NCBI RefSeq assembly: GCF_000341105.1 | Contig: NZ_ANBB01000068.1 | Location: 1 to 64,000 of the forward strand | Origin: Nocardiopsis potens DSM 45234 | GTDB taxonomy: Bacteria > Actinomycetota > Actinomycetes > Streptosporangiales > Streptosporangiaceae | Length of the DNA: 64,000 nt | Reading direction: 5' to 3' | Position numbers and translations under genes: made by a program | In this document: positions 9,372 through 17,043 of the stretch, one piece after another | Numbering within the stretch: position 1 is the first letter of the stretch | Layout: the number at the start of each line of letters is the position of its first letter | The notes under the pieces: generated by a model | Databases searched by the model: none | What the model was told of the DNA's origin: nothing | The model's input: the letters and a program-made list of their open reading frames with translations, nothing else

Positions 9372-9445
9372 GGGGCGGTAGCTCAGCTGGTCAGAGCAGG
9401 GGACTCATAATCCCTGGGTCGCGGGTTCGAGCCCCGCCCGCCCTA
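9372..9445 (+). tRNA. tRNA with anticodon CAT (Ile2 or elongator Met)
   Basis: The full cloverleaf is visible: acceptor GGGGCGG/CCGCCCT, D-arm GCTC...GAGC, anticodon stem GGGGA/TCCCT with loop CTCATAA, and T-arm GCGGG/CCCGC around TTCGAGC. The genomic 3' end reads ACC rather than a full CCA. Anticodon CAT could mean elongator Met or lysidine-modified Ile2. The D-to-anticodon wording GAGCAGGGGACTCATAA is closer to E. coli tRNA-Ile2 than to its elongator tRNA-Met, as I recall them. A strong hairpin follows 19 bp downstream. Confidence 0.95.
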
Positions 9446-9464
9446 CCTGCCCTGAACACGGAAA

Positions 9465-9500
9465 AACGCCGTTGACCTGCTGAGACAGGTCAACGGCGTT
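9465..9500 (+). terminator. tRNA terminator hairpin
   Basis: AACGCCGTTGACCTG and its exact reverse complement flank a 6-nt loop, directly after the tRNA. The 15-bp stem is perfect and preceded by an A-run. Confidence 0.85.
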
Positions 9501-9630
9501 CTTGCGCCATGTGCGGCCGACCACGGCCGGATGCGGCCTCATCCGGTCGGCCGTGTCGAATACGTGCTGAAGTTCGGCTGCTGGGCCGCCTCCGCCTCGG
9601 GCTGTCCCCGGCCCCTGCCACCATCCGGGC

Positions 9631-12243
9631 ATGACGTTCACGATCCCCGGCTCCCATGCCGAAGTCGGCCTGCTGACCGACTGGGCGCGGAAGAACCGCC
9701 CCGCCTCCCTCACCGCCGCGGAAGAGGCCCTGGAAGGGATGCGCGAGGGGCTGCCCGGTGCCCACCACCGGGCCGACGGGTTCCTCCGCTCGATGGAGCA
9801 CTACTACGCGAAGAACCTGCCGCCGGAGCTCGAACCCTGGTTCTGGGACAGCGTCGTGCAGGGGCTGCTCCTGATGGGCGGCCCCAAGTGCCTGTGGGCC
9901 GCGGCCCGTGCCTATGCCAAGGCCAGGCAGGCCGAGGCCGACTACGGGCTGCCCATCGATACGGAGCACCACACCGGGCAGGCCCTCTTCATGGCCCGCC
10001 GCGGGGCCCTGCCCGCCAAGGAGGTGCGTGCCTTCCAGAAGTGGATCGCCGAGACCCTTCCTCCGCAGCGCGCCTACCCGGCCCTCCTCGAGCTGATGAC
10101 CGCCCGCGCCGCCGGGGGCAGCGCCCCGGCGGCCAACGCCCACGGTCTTCTGGCCAAGAGCGCCAAGGCCGCCGGGGTGGGAGCGGAGGAGCAGGCCCGG
10201 GCCCTCGCCGGGCTGCTGGCCGCGTCCCGGGGCGCCGACGTCCCGGCGGCCCTGTTCAAGGGCGCGGCCAAGGTGTTCGCCAAGACCCGCCCCTCAACGG
10301 AGCACCTCGCCGCGTTCTGGGAGCTGTTCCCGCCTGGCCGATACTCGAAGAACGACGGCGGCGCGTGGCTGCACCTGCTCGACGCCTCCGGGGCGGTCGA
10401 CGCCCTGGTCCGCGGTGAGATCACCCCCGAGGGCGGGGTGGCGGGCTGGCTGCAGCGGTTCAGCCGGCTGCACAAGCACGTGCGCAGCGGGCAGGGGGTC
10501 ATGGCGCAGCGGATGCCGGCCGAGCTGTACGGCATCCTCCCCCGCCTGGCCCCGCGGCTGCGGGAGGAGGGGCACCCGATCGACACCTGGTCCTCGGAGG
10601 TGTCCTACAGCACGCTCGACGCCGCGTTCCTCGCCGCCTGCCTGGCCGAGGGGGTCCCGGTGCGGATCCCGGCGCGCGGCATGGAGTTCTCCTACCTCGA
10701 GGGCCCGCACCTGAGCGCCCTGTTCGCCCACCCGGTGCTGGGGCCGCGCGCGGAGCGGCAGGTCTCCCGCTACCACCGCGACCCGCACGACACGGTGCGC
10801 ACCGGTGCGCGCAGCGCCGTCGGGCTCTTCCCGGAGGTGCCGGAGCTGGTCCCCATGGTGCGCTCCCGGGCCGAGCGCCTCATCGGCGAGCTCGGCGGCG
10901 CCGGCCTGCCCCGGGCCGCCGACAGCCTGCGCACCCTGGACAGCCTGCTGGACGCCGCCGCCGTCGCGGCGCTGGAGGGGATCGAGGACGACCTGGCCGC
11001 CGTCGACCCGGCCGGCCCGCTGCTGCGCGCCCTGCGCTCCGGGCTGCCCGAGGAGCTGGGCTGGCCGGCCTTCGACGCGGCCGTCGCCGAACTCGGCGGC
11101 CCGGACGCGGTGCTCCGCCTCTGCCCCTCCTGGCCGACCCTCACCCTGGTGGGGCGGGACCGCGCGATCGCCGTGGACCACACCGGGCGCCTGGCCGAGC
11201 TCGACCTGCCCCCGGCGGAGGGGACGGAGCAGGGGAGCCCCCCGGTGGTACGCCACCTGGACGGCCGCTTCCTCGTCGCCGGGGTCGGCGGGCGGCCGGG
11301 GACGGCGTACTGGTCCGACCGGCCCGATGAGGCCTTCGTGCCGGACCGGGAGCAGGACTGGGAGGTGTTCGACTGGAGCCTGGAGTACTCGGCCTACTCC
11401 AGGAGCGAGTGGTCCGGATACCGGTTCCGGCCGAGCCCGCTGCACTACCAGGGCGAGCAGATGACCGACGGCGCCACCGCCTGGTTCGGCGAGCACGGGA
11501 TCGGCTCTTCCGACTGGTACGCCTGGACCGGGAGCGGCCTTGAGCTGGACCCGAGCCTGCCCGGCTTCTTCGCCGGCGGCCCGGGCGACGGCATGCGCTG
11601 GGACGGCAGGAACCTGTCCCTGGTCCGGCTCCCGGAGGGGGTGGACTCGCCGCTCGGCCACGCCGGCGGGCTCTCCGGGTTCCGCATCGCCGCCGCCACC
11701 GACCGCCCCGGCCCCTACTCCGACGACTACGTCATCGAGGGGGCCGACGGCCGCCGCGCCCTGCACCACCGCCCGCGCGCGATGGGCGCCCCCTACGCGA
11801 TCCTGCGCTTCCCCGGCACCGGCACCGACCTCGTCGTCACCCAGGGGCGCGACACCGCCCACGACGAGGAGGCCTGCTGCTACTCGGCGGAGGACGGCAC
11901 CCTCCAGTGGGAGGTGCTCGCCGCTCCCGCCCTGCGCCGCGAGCGGACCAGGGGAAGTCTGCCGTTCTACCCGCCGGTCGGCTTCTGGCACTTCCTCCGC
12001 CCCCGCGACCCGGACTCCTCCCGGGCCCTGCGCGGCGCCGGCCCCGACGAGGCCCGGGCCCTGCTGGAGGCGCACCTGGCCGGCGGTGGGGAAGGCGTGC
12101 TCCGCACCCTGGACGAGCGGCTGCCCGGGGTGGCGCACGGACCGGTCCGTACGGGCGTGGTCCGGGCGGTGGCCGCCACCGCCGGACTCCTGCGCGGCCG
12201 GGAGGAGCTGGTGCAGCGGGTCCGCGCCGACCGCGCCGGCTGA
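9631..12243 (+). CDS. Large orphan protein of 870 aa
   Basis: I do not recognise this protein. It has no signal peptide or membrane helix. The N-terminal 500 residues look alpha-helical and repeat-like (for example EHLAAFWELFPPGRYSKNDG and VAGWLQRFSRLHKHVRSGQG). A beta-rich middle part contains many Trp, Tyr and Gly residues (about 515-720), with phrases such as TLVGRDRAIAVDHTGRLAEL and FLVAGVGGRPGTAYW that resemble beta-propeller blades. The C-terminus is helical (EARALLEAHLAGGGEGVLRT). The general plan, helical repeats plus a WD/propeller-like part, recalls large cytoplasmic MolR- or DUF4132-like proteins, but that is only a guess. The gene is monocistronic. Confidence 0.8.
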   Translation: MTFTIPGSHAEVGLLTDWARKNRPASLTAAEEALEGMREGLPGAHHRADGFLRSMEHYYAKNLPPELEPWFWDSVVQGLLLMGGPKCLWAAARAYAKARQAEADYGLPIDTEHHTGQALFMARRGALPAKEVRAFQKWIAETLPPQRAYPALLELMTARAAGGSAPAANAHGLLAKSAKAAGVGAEEQARALAGLLAASRGADVPAALFKGAAKVFAKTRPSTEHLAAFWELFPPGRYSKNDGGAWLHLLDASGAVDALVRGEITPEGGVAGWLQRFSRLHKHVRSGQGVMAQRMPAELYGILPRLAPRLREEGHPIDTWSSEVSYSTLDAAFLAACLAEGVPVRIPARGMEFSYLEGPHLSALFAHPVLGPRAERQVSRYHRDPHDTVRTGARSAVGLFPEVPELVPMVRSRAERLIGELGGAGLPRAADSLRTLDSLLDAAAVAALEGIEDDLAAVDPAGPLLRALRSGLPEELGWPAFDAAVAELGGPDAVLRLCPSWPTLTLVGRDRAIAVDHTGRLAELDLPPAEGTEQGSPPVVRHLDGRFLVAGVGGRPGTAYWSDRPDEAFVPDREQDWEVFDWSLEYSAYSRSEWSGYRFRPSPLHYQGEQMTDGATAWFGEHGIGSSDWYAWTGSGLELDPSLPGFFAGGPGDGMRWDGRNLSLVRLPEGVDSPLGHAGGLSGFRIAAATDRPGPYSDDYVIEGADGRRALHHRPRAMGAPYAILRFPGTGTDLVVTQGRDTAHDEEACCYSAEDGTLQWEVLAAPALRRERTRGSLPFYPPVGFWHFLRPRDPDSSRALRGAGPDEARALLEAHLAGGGEGVLRTLDERLPGVAHGPVRTGVVRAVAATAGLLRGREELVQRVRADRAG

Positions 12244-12396
12244 CCCGCGCGGGTCGCCCGGGGATCTTGCGGGGCGGATCCACGAGCCCGGGTCCGGGCA
12301 CCCGGAGAACACCCTCGACGGGGCGCGGGCCGCCTCCGGCGCCGGGGCGATCCCGGCCCGCGGCGCCGGGGACCGGCCCGGCGCCGCGGGCGCGGC

Positions 12397-13338
12397 TCAG
12401 CCCAGCCGGGCGGTCCAGGAGCGGAGGCGGTCGAGGAAGGTGCGGGCGGTGGGCGGCGGGGCCTCGGCGAGGGCCGCGGCGTGGAAGGCGTGCGGCATGC
12501 CCTCGTACAGGTCGACGGAGGCGTCCGTTCCGGCCTCCGCGGCGGAGGCGGCGAGGCGGAGGGTGTCGTCCAGGAAGAGCTCGTCCCCGCCGACCGGGAG
12601 GAGCAGCGGGGGCAGCCCGCGCAGGTCGCCGTGGAGCGGCGACTGGGGCGCCCGGTCCGGTGCCGCGCTGGCCAGGTACTGCGGGACGATGTGGCCGAGG
12701 GCCGAGGCGGGGAGCAGGTCCCGGCCCTCGTTGGCGGTGATGGACGGGGCGGAACCGGTGAGGTCGTTCAGCCCCGAGGCCGCGACCGCGCCGGCCGGGA
12801 GCGGGGTCCCCTCCTCCTTGAGCACCAGCAGCGCCGACAGCACCAGGGTGGCGCCGGCCGACTCCCCGAAGAGGACGATCCGCGGCGCCGGGACCCCCTG
12901 GGCGAGCAGGGCGCGGTAGACCGCCGCCACGTCCTGCACCGGGGCGGGGAACGGGTGCTCCGGGGCGAGTCGGTAGCCGGCGCGCAGCGCGGGCCGTCCG
13001 GCGGCCCGGGACAGCCGGTGCGCCATCACCCGCTCCAGCGCCGGGTTCTCGTGCTCGAACCCGCCGCCGTGCACGTACAGCAGCACACCGGCGCCGATGC
13101 CGGTCCGGTCGGCGTCGATCCAGTCGCAGGGCACGCCCCCGGTCTCCGGGAGCAGCGGCTCGGTGCCGGCGCCGTCCGGCAGCGCCGCGGAGAACAGCGC
13201 ACCGGAGGTGAGCAGCTCCCGGACGGCGGTGCGCTCCTGCTCGGAGGCGGTGATGCGGGTGGTGGTCGGAAAAGCGGAAATGGCGGAGTTCCTTTCTGAA
13301 CGGCTCATTCGGTGCAGTGGGAGCGGGTTTTCGGGCAT
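12397..13338 (-). CDS. Alpha/beta-hydrolase of the hormone-sensitive-lipase (HSL) esterase family
   Basis: The sequence has the HSL oxyanion motif YVHGGGF, the nucleophile elbow FGESAG, and a C-terminal Asp and His in VGGDELFLDD and GMPHAFH. These form a complete Ser-Asp-His triad in about 313 residues. It probably hydrolyses short-chain esters or lactones in the cytoplasm. Two in-frame ATG codons (13338 and 13308) are possible and neither has a strong ribosome site, so the N-terminus is uncertain. A sigma-70-type promoter lies about 300 bp upstream (13635-13663), implying a long leader. Confidence 0.88.
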   Translation of the reverse strand: MPENPLPLHRMSRSERNSAISAFPTTTRITASEQERTAVRELLTSGALFSAALPDGAGTEPLLPETGGVPCDWIDADRTGIGAGVLLYVHGGGFEHENPALERVMAHRLSRAAGRPALRAGYRLAPEHPFPAPVQDVAAVYRALLAQGVPAPRIVLFGESAGATLVLSALLVLKEEGTPLPAGAVAASGLNDLTGSAPSITANEGRDLLPASALGHIVPQYLASAAPDRAPQSPLHGDLRGLPPLLLPVGGDELFLDDTLRLAASAAEAGTDASVDLYEGMPHAFHAAALAEAPPPTARTFLDRLRSWTARLG

Positions 13339-13634
13339 GGCGGTGCGGCGCCGGAAACACCTCGGCCGGACCCCTCGGGAAAGGGGTCGGAAACGGCCGT
13401 CGGGAATGCCGGGGGCCGTTTCGGGAAGGAGGGTGCGGCGGCGCGGGCGCCGATGCCGGGAAGAGCGCGAAGTGCGCGATCGCCGACCGCTGCGGCGCCG
13501 GGGCGCCGACGGCGGCGTGGAGGAGGATCTAGAGCAGGCCGGGGAAGACCGTCACGGCGGCATCAACTCCTCAGGGTCGGGTACCGCCCGGCCGCTTTCC
13601 GGTCACGGAAAGGGGCGGTGCGATACGAGAGAAG

Positions 13635-13663
13635 ATTGAAGCCGCTCTGCGCAATTCTGTCAA
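13635..13663 (-). promoter_or_regulatory. Consensus-like promoter TTGACA-N17-TTCAAT
   Basis: On the minus strand TTGACA (13663-13658) and TTCAAT (13640-13635) are exactly 17 bp apart. Transcription from here runs toward the esterase with a leader of roughly 290 nt. The 453-bp gap 13339-13791 otherwise holds no convincing gene. A GAGGAG-preceded ATG at 13563 opens only a three-codon frame. Confidence 0.55.
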
Positions 13664-13791
13664 GGGAAAGTTCGGGGCGCGGCGGAGATTCCGGCCGGAA
13701 TGAAACGGCCGGGCCGGTGCGGAGAGGCGGGGGAGCGCCTCTTCCCCGGGCGCGGCGGCGCCCGGGGAAGGACGGGGTGGGGCGGGGGCGG

Positions 13792-15003
13792 TCAGCGGCC
13801 GGCCGGGACCGGGGCGGCGGCCTCAGGGGAGGCGGCGGCGCCGGTGTCGGCGCCGGCCGGGGTGCGCCGCTCCAGGGAGCCGGAGACCAGCGCCAGCACC
13901 AGCGCGCTGCCGGCCAGCACGGCGCCCACCCAGTTGGGGGAGGTGTAGCCGAGCCCGGCGGCGATGGTCAGCCCGCCGAGCCAGGCCGCCAGAGCGTTGC
14001 CGAGGTTGAAGGCGCCGATGTTCATCGCCGAGGCCATGGTGGGGGCGGCCGAGGCGTGGTCCAGGATGCGCTTCTGCAGCGGCGGGACGGTGGCGAAGCC
14101 CAGCGCGCCGACGAGGAAGACCGTCGCGGCGGCCGCGGTCCGGTCGTGCGCGGTCAGGGTGAACAGCGCGAGCACCACGGCCAGCGCGGTGAGCGAGGCG
14201 TAGAGCATCGGCATCGGCCGGTGGTCGGCGAAGCGGCCGCCGACCAGGTTGCCGGTGACCATGCCCAGGCCGAACAGGACCATCAGCCAGGTGAGCGCCG
14301 AGGCCGGGTAGCCGGCGACCTCGGTCATCATCGGGGCGATGTAGGTGATCGCGGCGAACACGCCGCCGAAGCCCAGCACCGTCATCGCCATCGCCAGCAC
14401 GACCTGCGGGCTGCGGAACGCGGCCAGCTCGTGCCGGATCCGCACGCCCTGCGGCTTGGGCAGGTCGGGGACGAGCGCGGCGACGCCCACCAGCCCGGCC
14501 ACGCCCAGGGCGGCGACCGCGACGAAGGTGGTCCGCCAGCCGGCGGTCTGGCCCAGCAGCGTGCCCAGCGGTACGCCGACGACGTTGGCCACGGTCAGGC
14601 CGGTGAACATCAGCGAGATGGCGGTGGCCTGCCGCCCGGGGGCCACCAGTGCGGCGGCGATCACCGAGCCGATGCCGAAGAAGGCGCCGTGCGCCAGCGA
14701 GGCGACCACCCGGCCGGCCAGCATCAGGCCGAACGCCGGTGCGGCGGCGGAGAGCAGGTTGCCCGCGATGAACAGCACCATCAGCAGCATGAGCATCCGC
14801 TTGCGGGAGACCCGGGTCCCCAGGGCGGTCATCACCGGCGCGCCGGCCACGACGCCGAGGGCGTAGCCGGTCACCAGGAGTCCGGCGGTGGGGACCGAGA
14901 CGCCGTACTCCGCCGCGACTTCGGGCAGCAGCCCCATGATCACGAATTCGGTGGTGCCGATCCCGAAGGCCCCGATGGCGAGGGCCAGGAGCGCGATGGG
15001 CAT
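13792..15003 (-). CDS. MFS efflux transporter (DHA1, AraJ/Cmx-like)
   Basis: A 403-aa, 12-helix major facilitator with the N-terminal signature FGIGTTEFVIMGLLPEVA of the AraJ/CmlR-type DHA1 drug:proton antiporters. Motif A is represented by ALGTRVSRKRMLM between helices 2 and 3. It probably exports a small hydrophobic compound through the cytoplasmic membrane. The divergent marR gene and the 27-bp inverted repeat 19 bp upstream of the start codon indicate MarR repression relieved by the substrate. Substrate unknown. Confidence 0.9.
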   Translation of the reverse strand: MPIALLALAIGAFGIGTTEFVIMGLLPEVAAEYGVSVPTAGLLVTGYALGVVAGAPVMTALGTRVSRKRMLMLLMVLFIAGNLLSAAAPAFGLMLAGRVVASLAHGAFFGIGSVIAAALVAPGRQATAISLMFTGLTVANVVGVPLGTLLGQTAGWRTTFVAVAALGVAGLVGVAALVPDLPKPQGVRIRHELAAFRSPQVVLAMAMTVLGFGGVFAAITYIAPMMTEVAGYPASALTWLMVLFGLGMVTGNLVGGRFADHRPMPMLYASLTALAVVLALFTLTAHDRTAAAATVFLVGALGFATVPPLQKRILDHASAAPTMASAMNIGAFNLGNALAAWLGGLTIAAGLGYTSPNWVGAVLAGSALVLALVSGSLERRTPAGADTGAAASPEAAAPVPAGR

Positions 15004-15021
15004 GAGTCGTCCTTAGAAAGA

Positions 15022-15048
15022 TGTCTGCGCTGGTAACAAGCGAAGACA
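15022..15048. promoter_or_regulatory. MarR operator in the MFS/marR intergenic region
   Basis: TGTCTGCGCT and AGCGAAGACA are inverted (9 of 10 positions) around a 7-nt spacer. A half-site TGTCTTCG recurs at 15094-15101, closer to marR. A further TTGCA/TGCAA pair (15053-15075) spans an AT-rich TATATA stretch that probably contains a promoter. Confidence 0.65.
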
Positions 15049-15151
15049 ATAGTTGCAGACGCGGTATATATGCAAGCGCTGTACGATGGATCATGTCTTC
15101 GTGTGACGGCCGCCCCGCTTCCGGCGGCCGCCGACCGCTGAGGAGGTTCGG

Positions 15152-15616
15152 ATGACCGCCACGGACCCGGCGATGACCGCTCTCGCCCAGGGCTGGTGCG
15201 CCCTGTCGCTGCTGCACGGGCGGATCGAGGCCCGCGTCGAGCGCGGCCTGCAGCGGCGGCACGGCATCAGCGTGCGCGAGTTCTCCCTGCTCGACGTGTT
15301 GAGCCGGCAGCACGACGGGGAGGGCGGCCACCTGCAGATGAAGCAGGTCGCCGACGCGGTGGTGCTCAGCCCGTCGGCCGCCACCCGGCTGGTCACCCGG
15401 CTGGAGGAGCGCGGGCTGCTCACCCGCTACCTGTGCCCCACCGACCGCCGCGGCATCTACACCGACGTCAGCGAGGCCGGGCGCACCCTCCTGGAGGAGG
15501 CCCGCCCGACCAGCAACGAGGCCCTCCGCGAAGCCCTCGACGAGGCCAAAGAGGACCCCGAACTGGCCCCGCTGGCCCGCGTCGTGGAGGACCTGCAGGC
15601 CGCGCGGACCGGCTGA
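15152..15616 (+). CDS. MarR family regulator
   Basis: A 154-aa winged-helix regulator with ISVREFSLLDVLSRQ, the recognition helix region LSPSAATRLVTRLEERGLL and the wing LCPTDRRGIYTDVSEAG. GAGGAGG-like spacing precedes the ATG. It diverges from an MFS exporter and most likely represses it and itself through the inverted repeats between them. No redox Cys is present in the dimer region, so a small-molecule ligand is more likely than oxidative sensing. Confidence 0.93.
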   Translation: MTATDPAMTALAQGWCALSLLHGRIEARVERGLQRRHGISVREFSLLDVLSRQHDGEGGHLQMKQVADAVVLSPSAATRLVTRLEERGLLTRYLCPTDRRGIYTDVSEAGRTLLEEARPTSNEALREALDEAKEDPELAPLARVVEDLQAARTG

Positions 15617-15705
15617 GCGGACCGCCTCCGGGCGGAACGCCCCCGCTGGTGCTCCTCGCCCGCTCCGGGGACGACCGGTGCGGCGCGGGGGCGCGCCGTC
15701 CGGCC

Positions 15706-15737
15706 GCCTCTCCCGGCCGGTACCGGACGGGAGAGGC
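15706..15737. terminator. Bidirectional terminator marR/GNAT
   Basis: GCCTCTCCCG and its exact reverse complement flank a 12-nt loop between two convergent genes. Confidence 0.65.
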
Positions 15738-15755
15738 CGATCGGACCGCGCCCGG

Positions 15756-16274
15756 TCAGCCGATCCGCTTGTAGAAGAAGGTGCAGTCCCGCAGCGCACC
15801 GCCCGGGTCGGCGGCGTAGTCCGGGACGGTGCCGTAGCCGGTCCAGCCGGCCGAGGCGTACAGCCGGTCGGCGGCGCTGCCGGTCTCGGTGTCCAGGAGC
15901 AGCAGGGTCGCCCCGGTCGCCGCGGCGTGCCGCTCGGCGGTCTCCAGCAGCCGCCGGCCCAGCCCCCGCCCGCGCGCGGCCGGGGCGACCATCAGCTTGA
16001 CCACCTCGGCCCGGTGCGCGCCGTTGGGCTTGGGGCTGCGCGCGAGGGCGACGGTGCCCGCCGTGCCCTGCGGCCCGCGGGCCGCCCACACGGTCAGCGA
16101 CCCCTCCGCGACGGCGGTGCGCTGCGTCCGCCACCAGGCCAGCGCCTGCCCGCGGTCGAAGGGGGAGCGGAAACCCAGCGAGGCGCCGCCCGCGACGGCC
16201 TCGGCGAGCAGGGCGGCCAGCCCGCCGAGCTCGGCGTCGAACTCCTCGGCGGACAGGCGGGTGATGGCGTGCAC
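15756..16274 (-). CDS. GNAT family N-acetyltransferase
   Basis: A 172-aa acetyltransferase with GNAT motif A (VVKLMVAPAARGRGLGRRLL, the R-G-x-G-L-G pyrophosphate loop binding acetyl-CoA) and motif B LYASAGWTGYGTVPDYA. The gene follows the XRE-cupin regulator by 43 bp on the same strand, so the pair is probably an operon in which the regulator controls the enzyme. The acceptor is unknown; similar enzymes modify amines or antibiotics. Confidence 0.92.
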   Translation of the reverse strand: MHAITRLSAEEFDAELGGLAALLAEAVAGGASLGFRSPFDRGQALAWWRTQRTAVAEGSLTVWAARGPQGTAGTVALARSPKPNGAHRAEVVKLMVAPAARGRGLGRRLLETAERHAAATGATLLLLDTETGSAADRLYASAGWTGYGTVPDYAADPGGALRDCTFFYKRIG

Positions 16275-16317
16275 GGCCGTGCTCCTTCGGGAGGGAGGGG
16301 AAGGGGGTGAGGGGCGG

Positions 16318-16908
16318 TCAGGGCAGGACGACCACGACGGCGTAGCGGGCCGGGCCGGGGCCGGGGCAGCGGAACCGGGACCGCCCCCACAGCCGGAACC
16401 GCAGGCAGTCCCCGGCCGAGAGCAGGTGCGGGGTGCCCTCCGCGGTCACCTCCAGCTCCCCCTCCAGGACCCAGATGTGCTGCTCCTGGCCGGGCACCGG
16501 CGGGCCGTCGTAGGCGATGTCGGAGCCGGGGAGCAGCGTCCCCTGGGTGACCTCGCCGCGCAGCCCCGCGGCCGGGGGCGAGACCGAGCGGCGGGTGAAC
16601 CCGGAGGAGGCGTCCCGCCACACCGTCTGGTCCCCGGCCCGCACCACCCGCGGCGGCTCGGACTCGGCCTCGGCGAGCAGCAGGGAGAGCGTCCGCCCGT
16701 AGACCGCGCAGAGCCGGTTCAGCACGGCCGCGGTCGGGCTGATCTCCTGCCGCTCCGCCCGGGAGAGCGTCGACCGGCTCACCCCGGAGCGCCGCGCCAG
16801 CTCCTCCAGCGACCAGCCGCGCTCGGTGCGCAGCTCGGCCAGGCGCCGGGCCAGGCGGGCGTCGACCCCGTCGGCGCCGTCGGCACCGTCCGCTCCGTTC
16901 TCTCTCAT
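16318..16908 (-). CDS. XRE regulator with C-terminal cupin domain
   Basis: A 196-aa protein with an N-terminal HTH (LAELRTERGWSLEELARRSG then VSRSTLSRAERQE) and a C-terminal cupin barrel. The barrel contains PGQEQHIWVLEGELEVTAEG and LSAGDCLRFRLWG, the two cupin motifs. Before the HTH is a short GAD repeat (NGADGADGADGVDA). Such HTH-cupin proteins bind a small metabolite or metal in the barrel and often regulate adjacent catabolic or acetyltransferase genes. Here the GNAT gene follows directly. Confidence 0.93.
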   Translation of the reverse strand: MRENGADGADGADGVDARLARRLAELRTERGWSLEELARRSGVSRSTLSRAERQEISPTAAVLNRLCAVYGRTLSLLLAEAESEPPRVVRAGDQTVWRDASSGFTRRSVSPPAAGLRGEVTQGTLLPGSDIAYDGPPVPGQEQHIWVLEGELEVTAEGTPHLLSAGDCLRFRLWGRSRFRCPGPGPARYAVVVVLP

Positions 16909-16988
16909 AACCGGGAAGATATCCCGAATGCGGGAGGCTGGGGAACGGGGGGGAGGAGTGTGATCCGGGACGCCCCCGGGAAAGCGGA

Positions 16989-17021
16989 GGCCCCCGGCGG
17001 GAGGACGCCCCGCCGGGGGCC
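16989..17021. terminator. Terminator after the Eis-like gene
   Basis: GGCCCCCGGCGG and its exact complement flank a 9-nt loop, 22 bp beyond the stop codon of the minus-strand acetyltransferase. Confidence 0.7.
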
Positions 17022-17043
17022 GGGAAAGCGGACGGGAGAAGGG

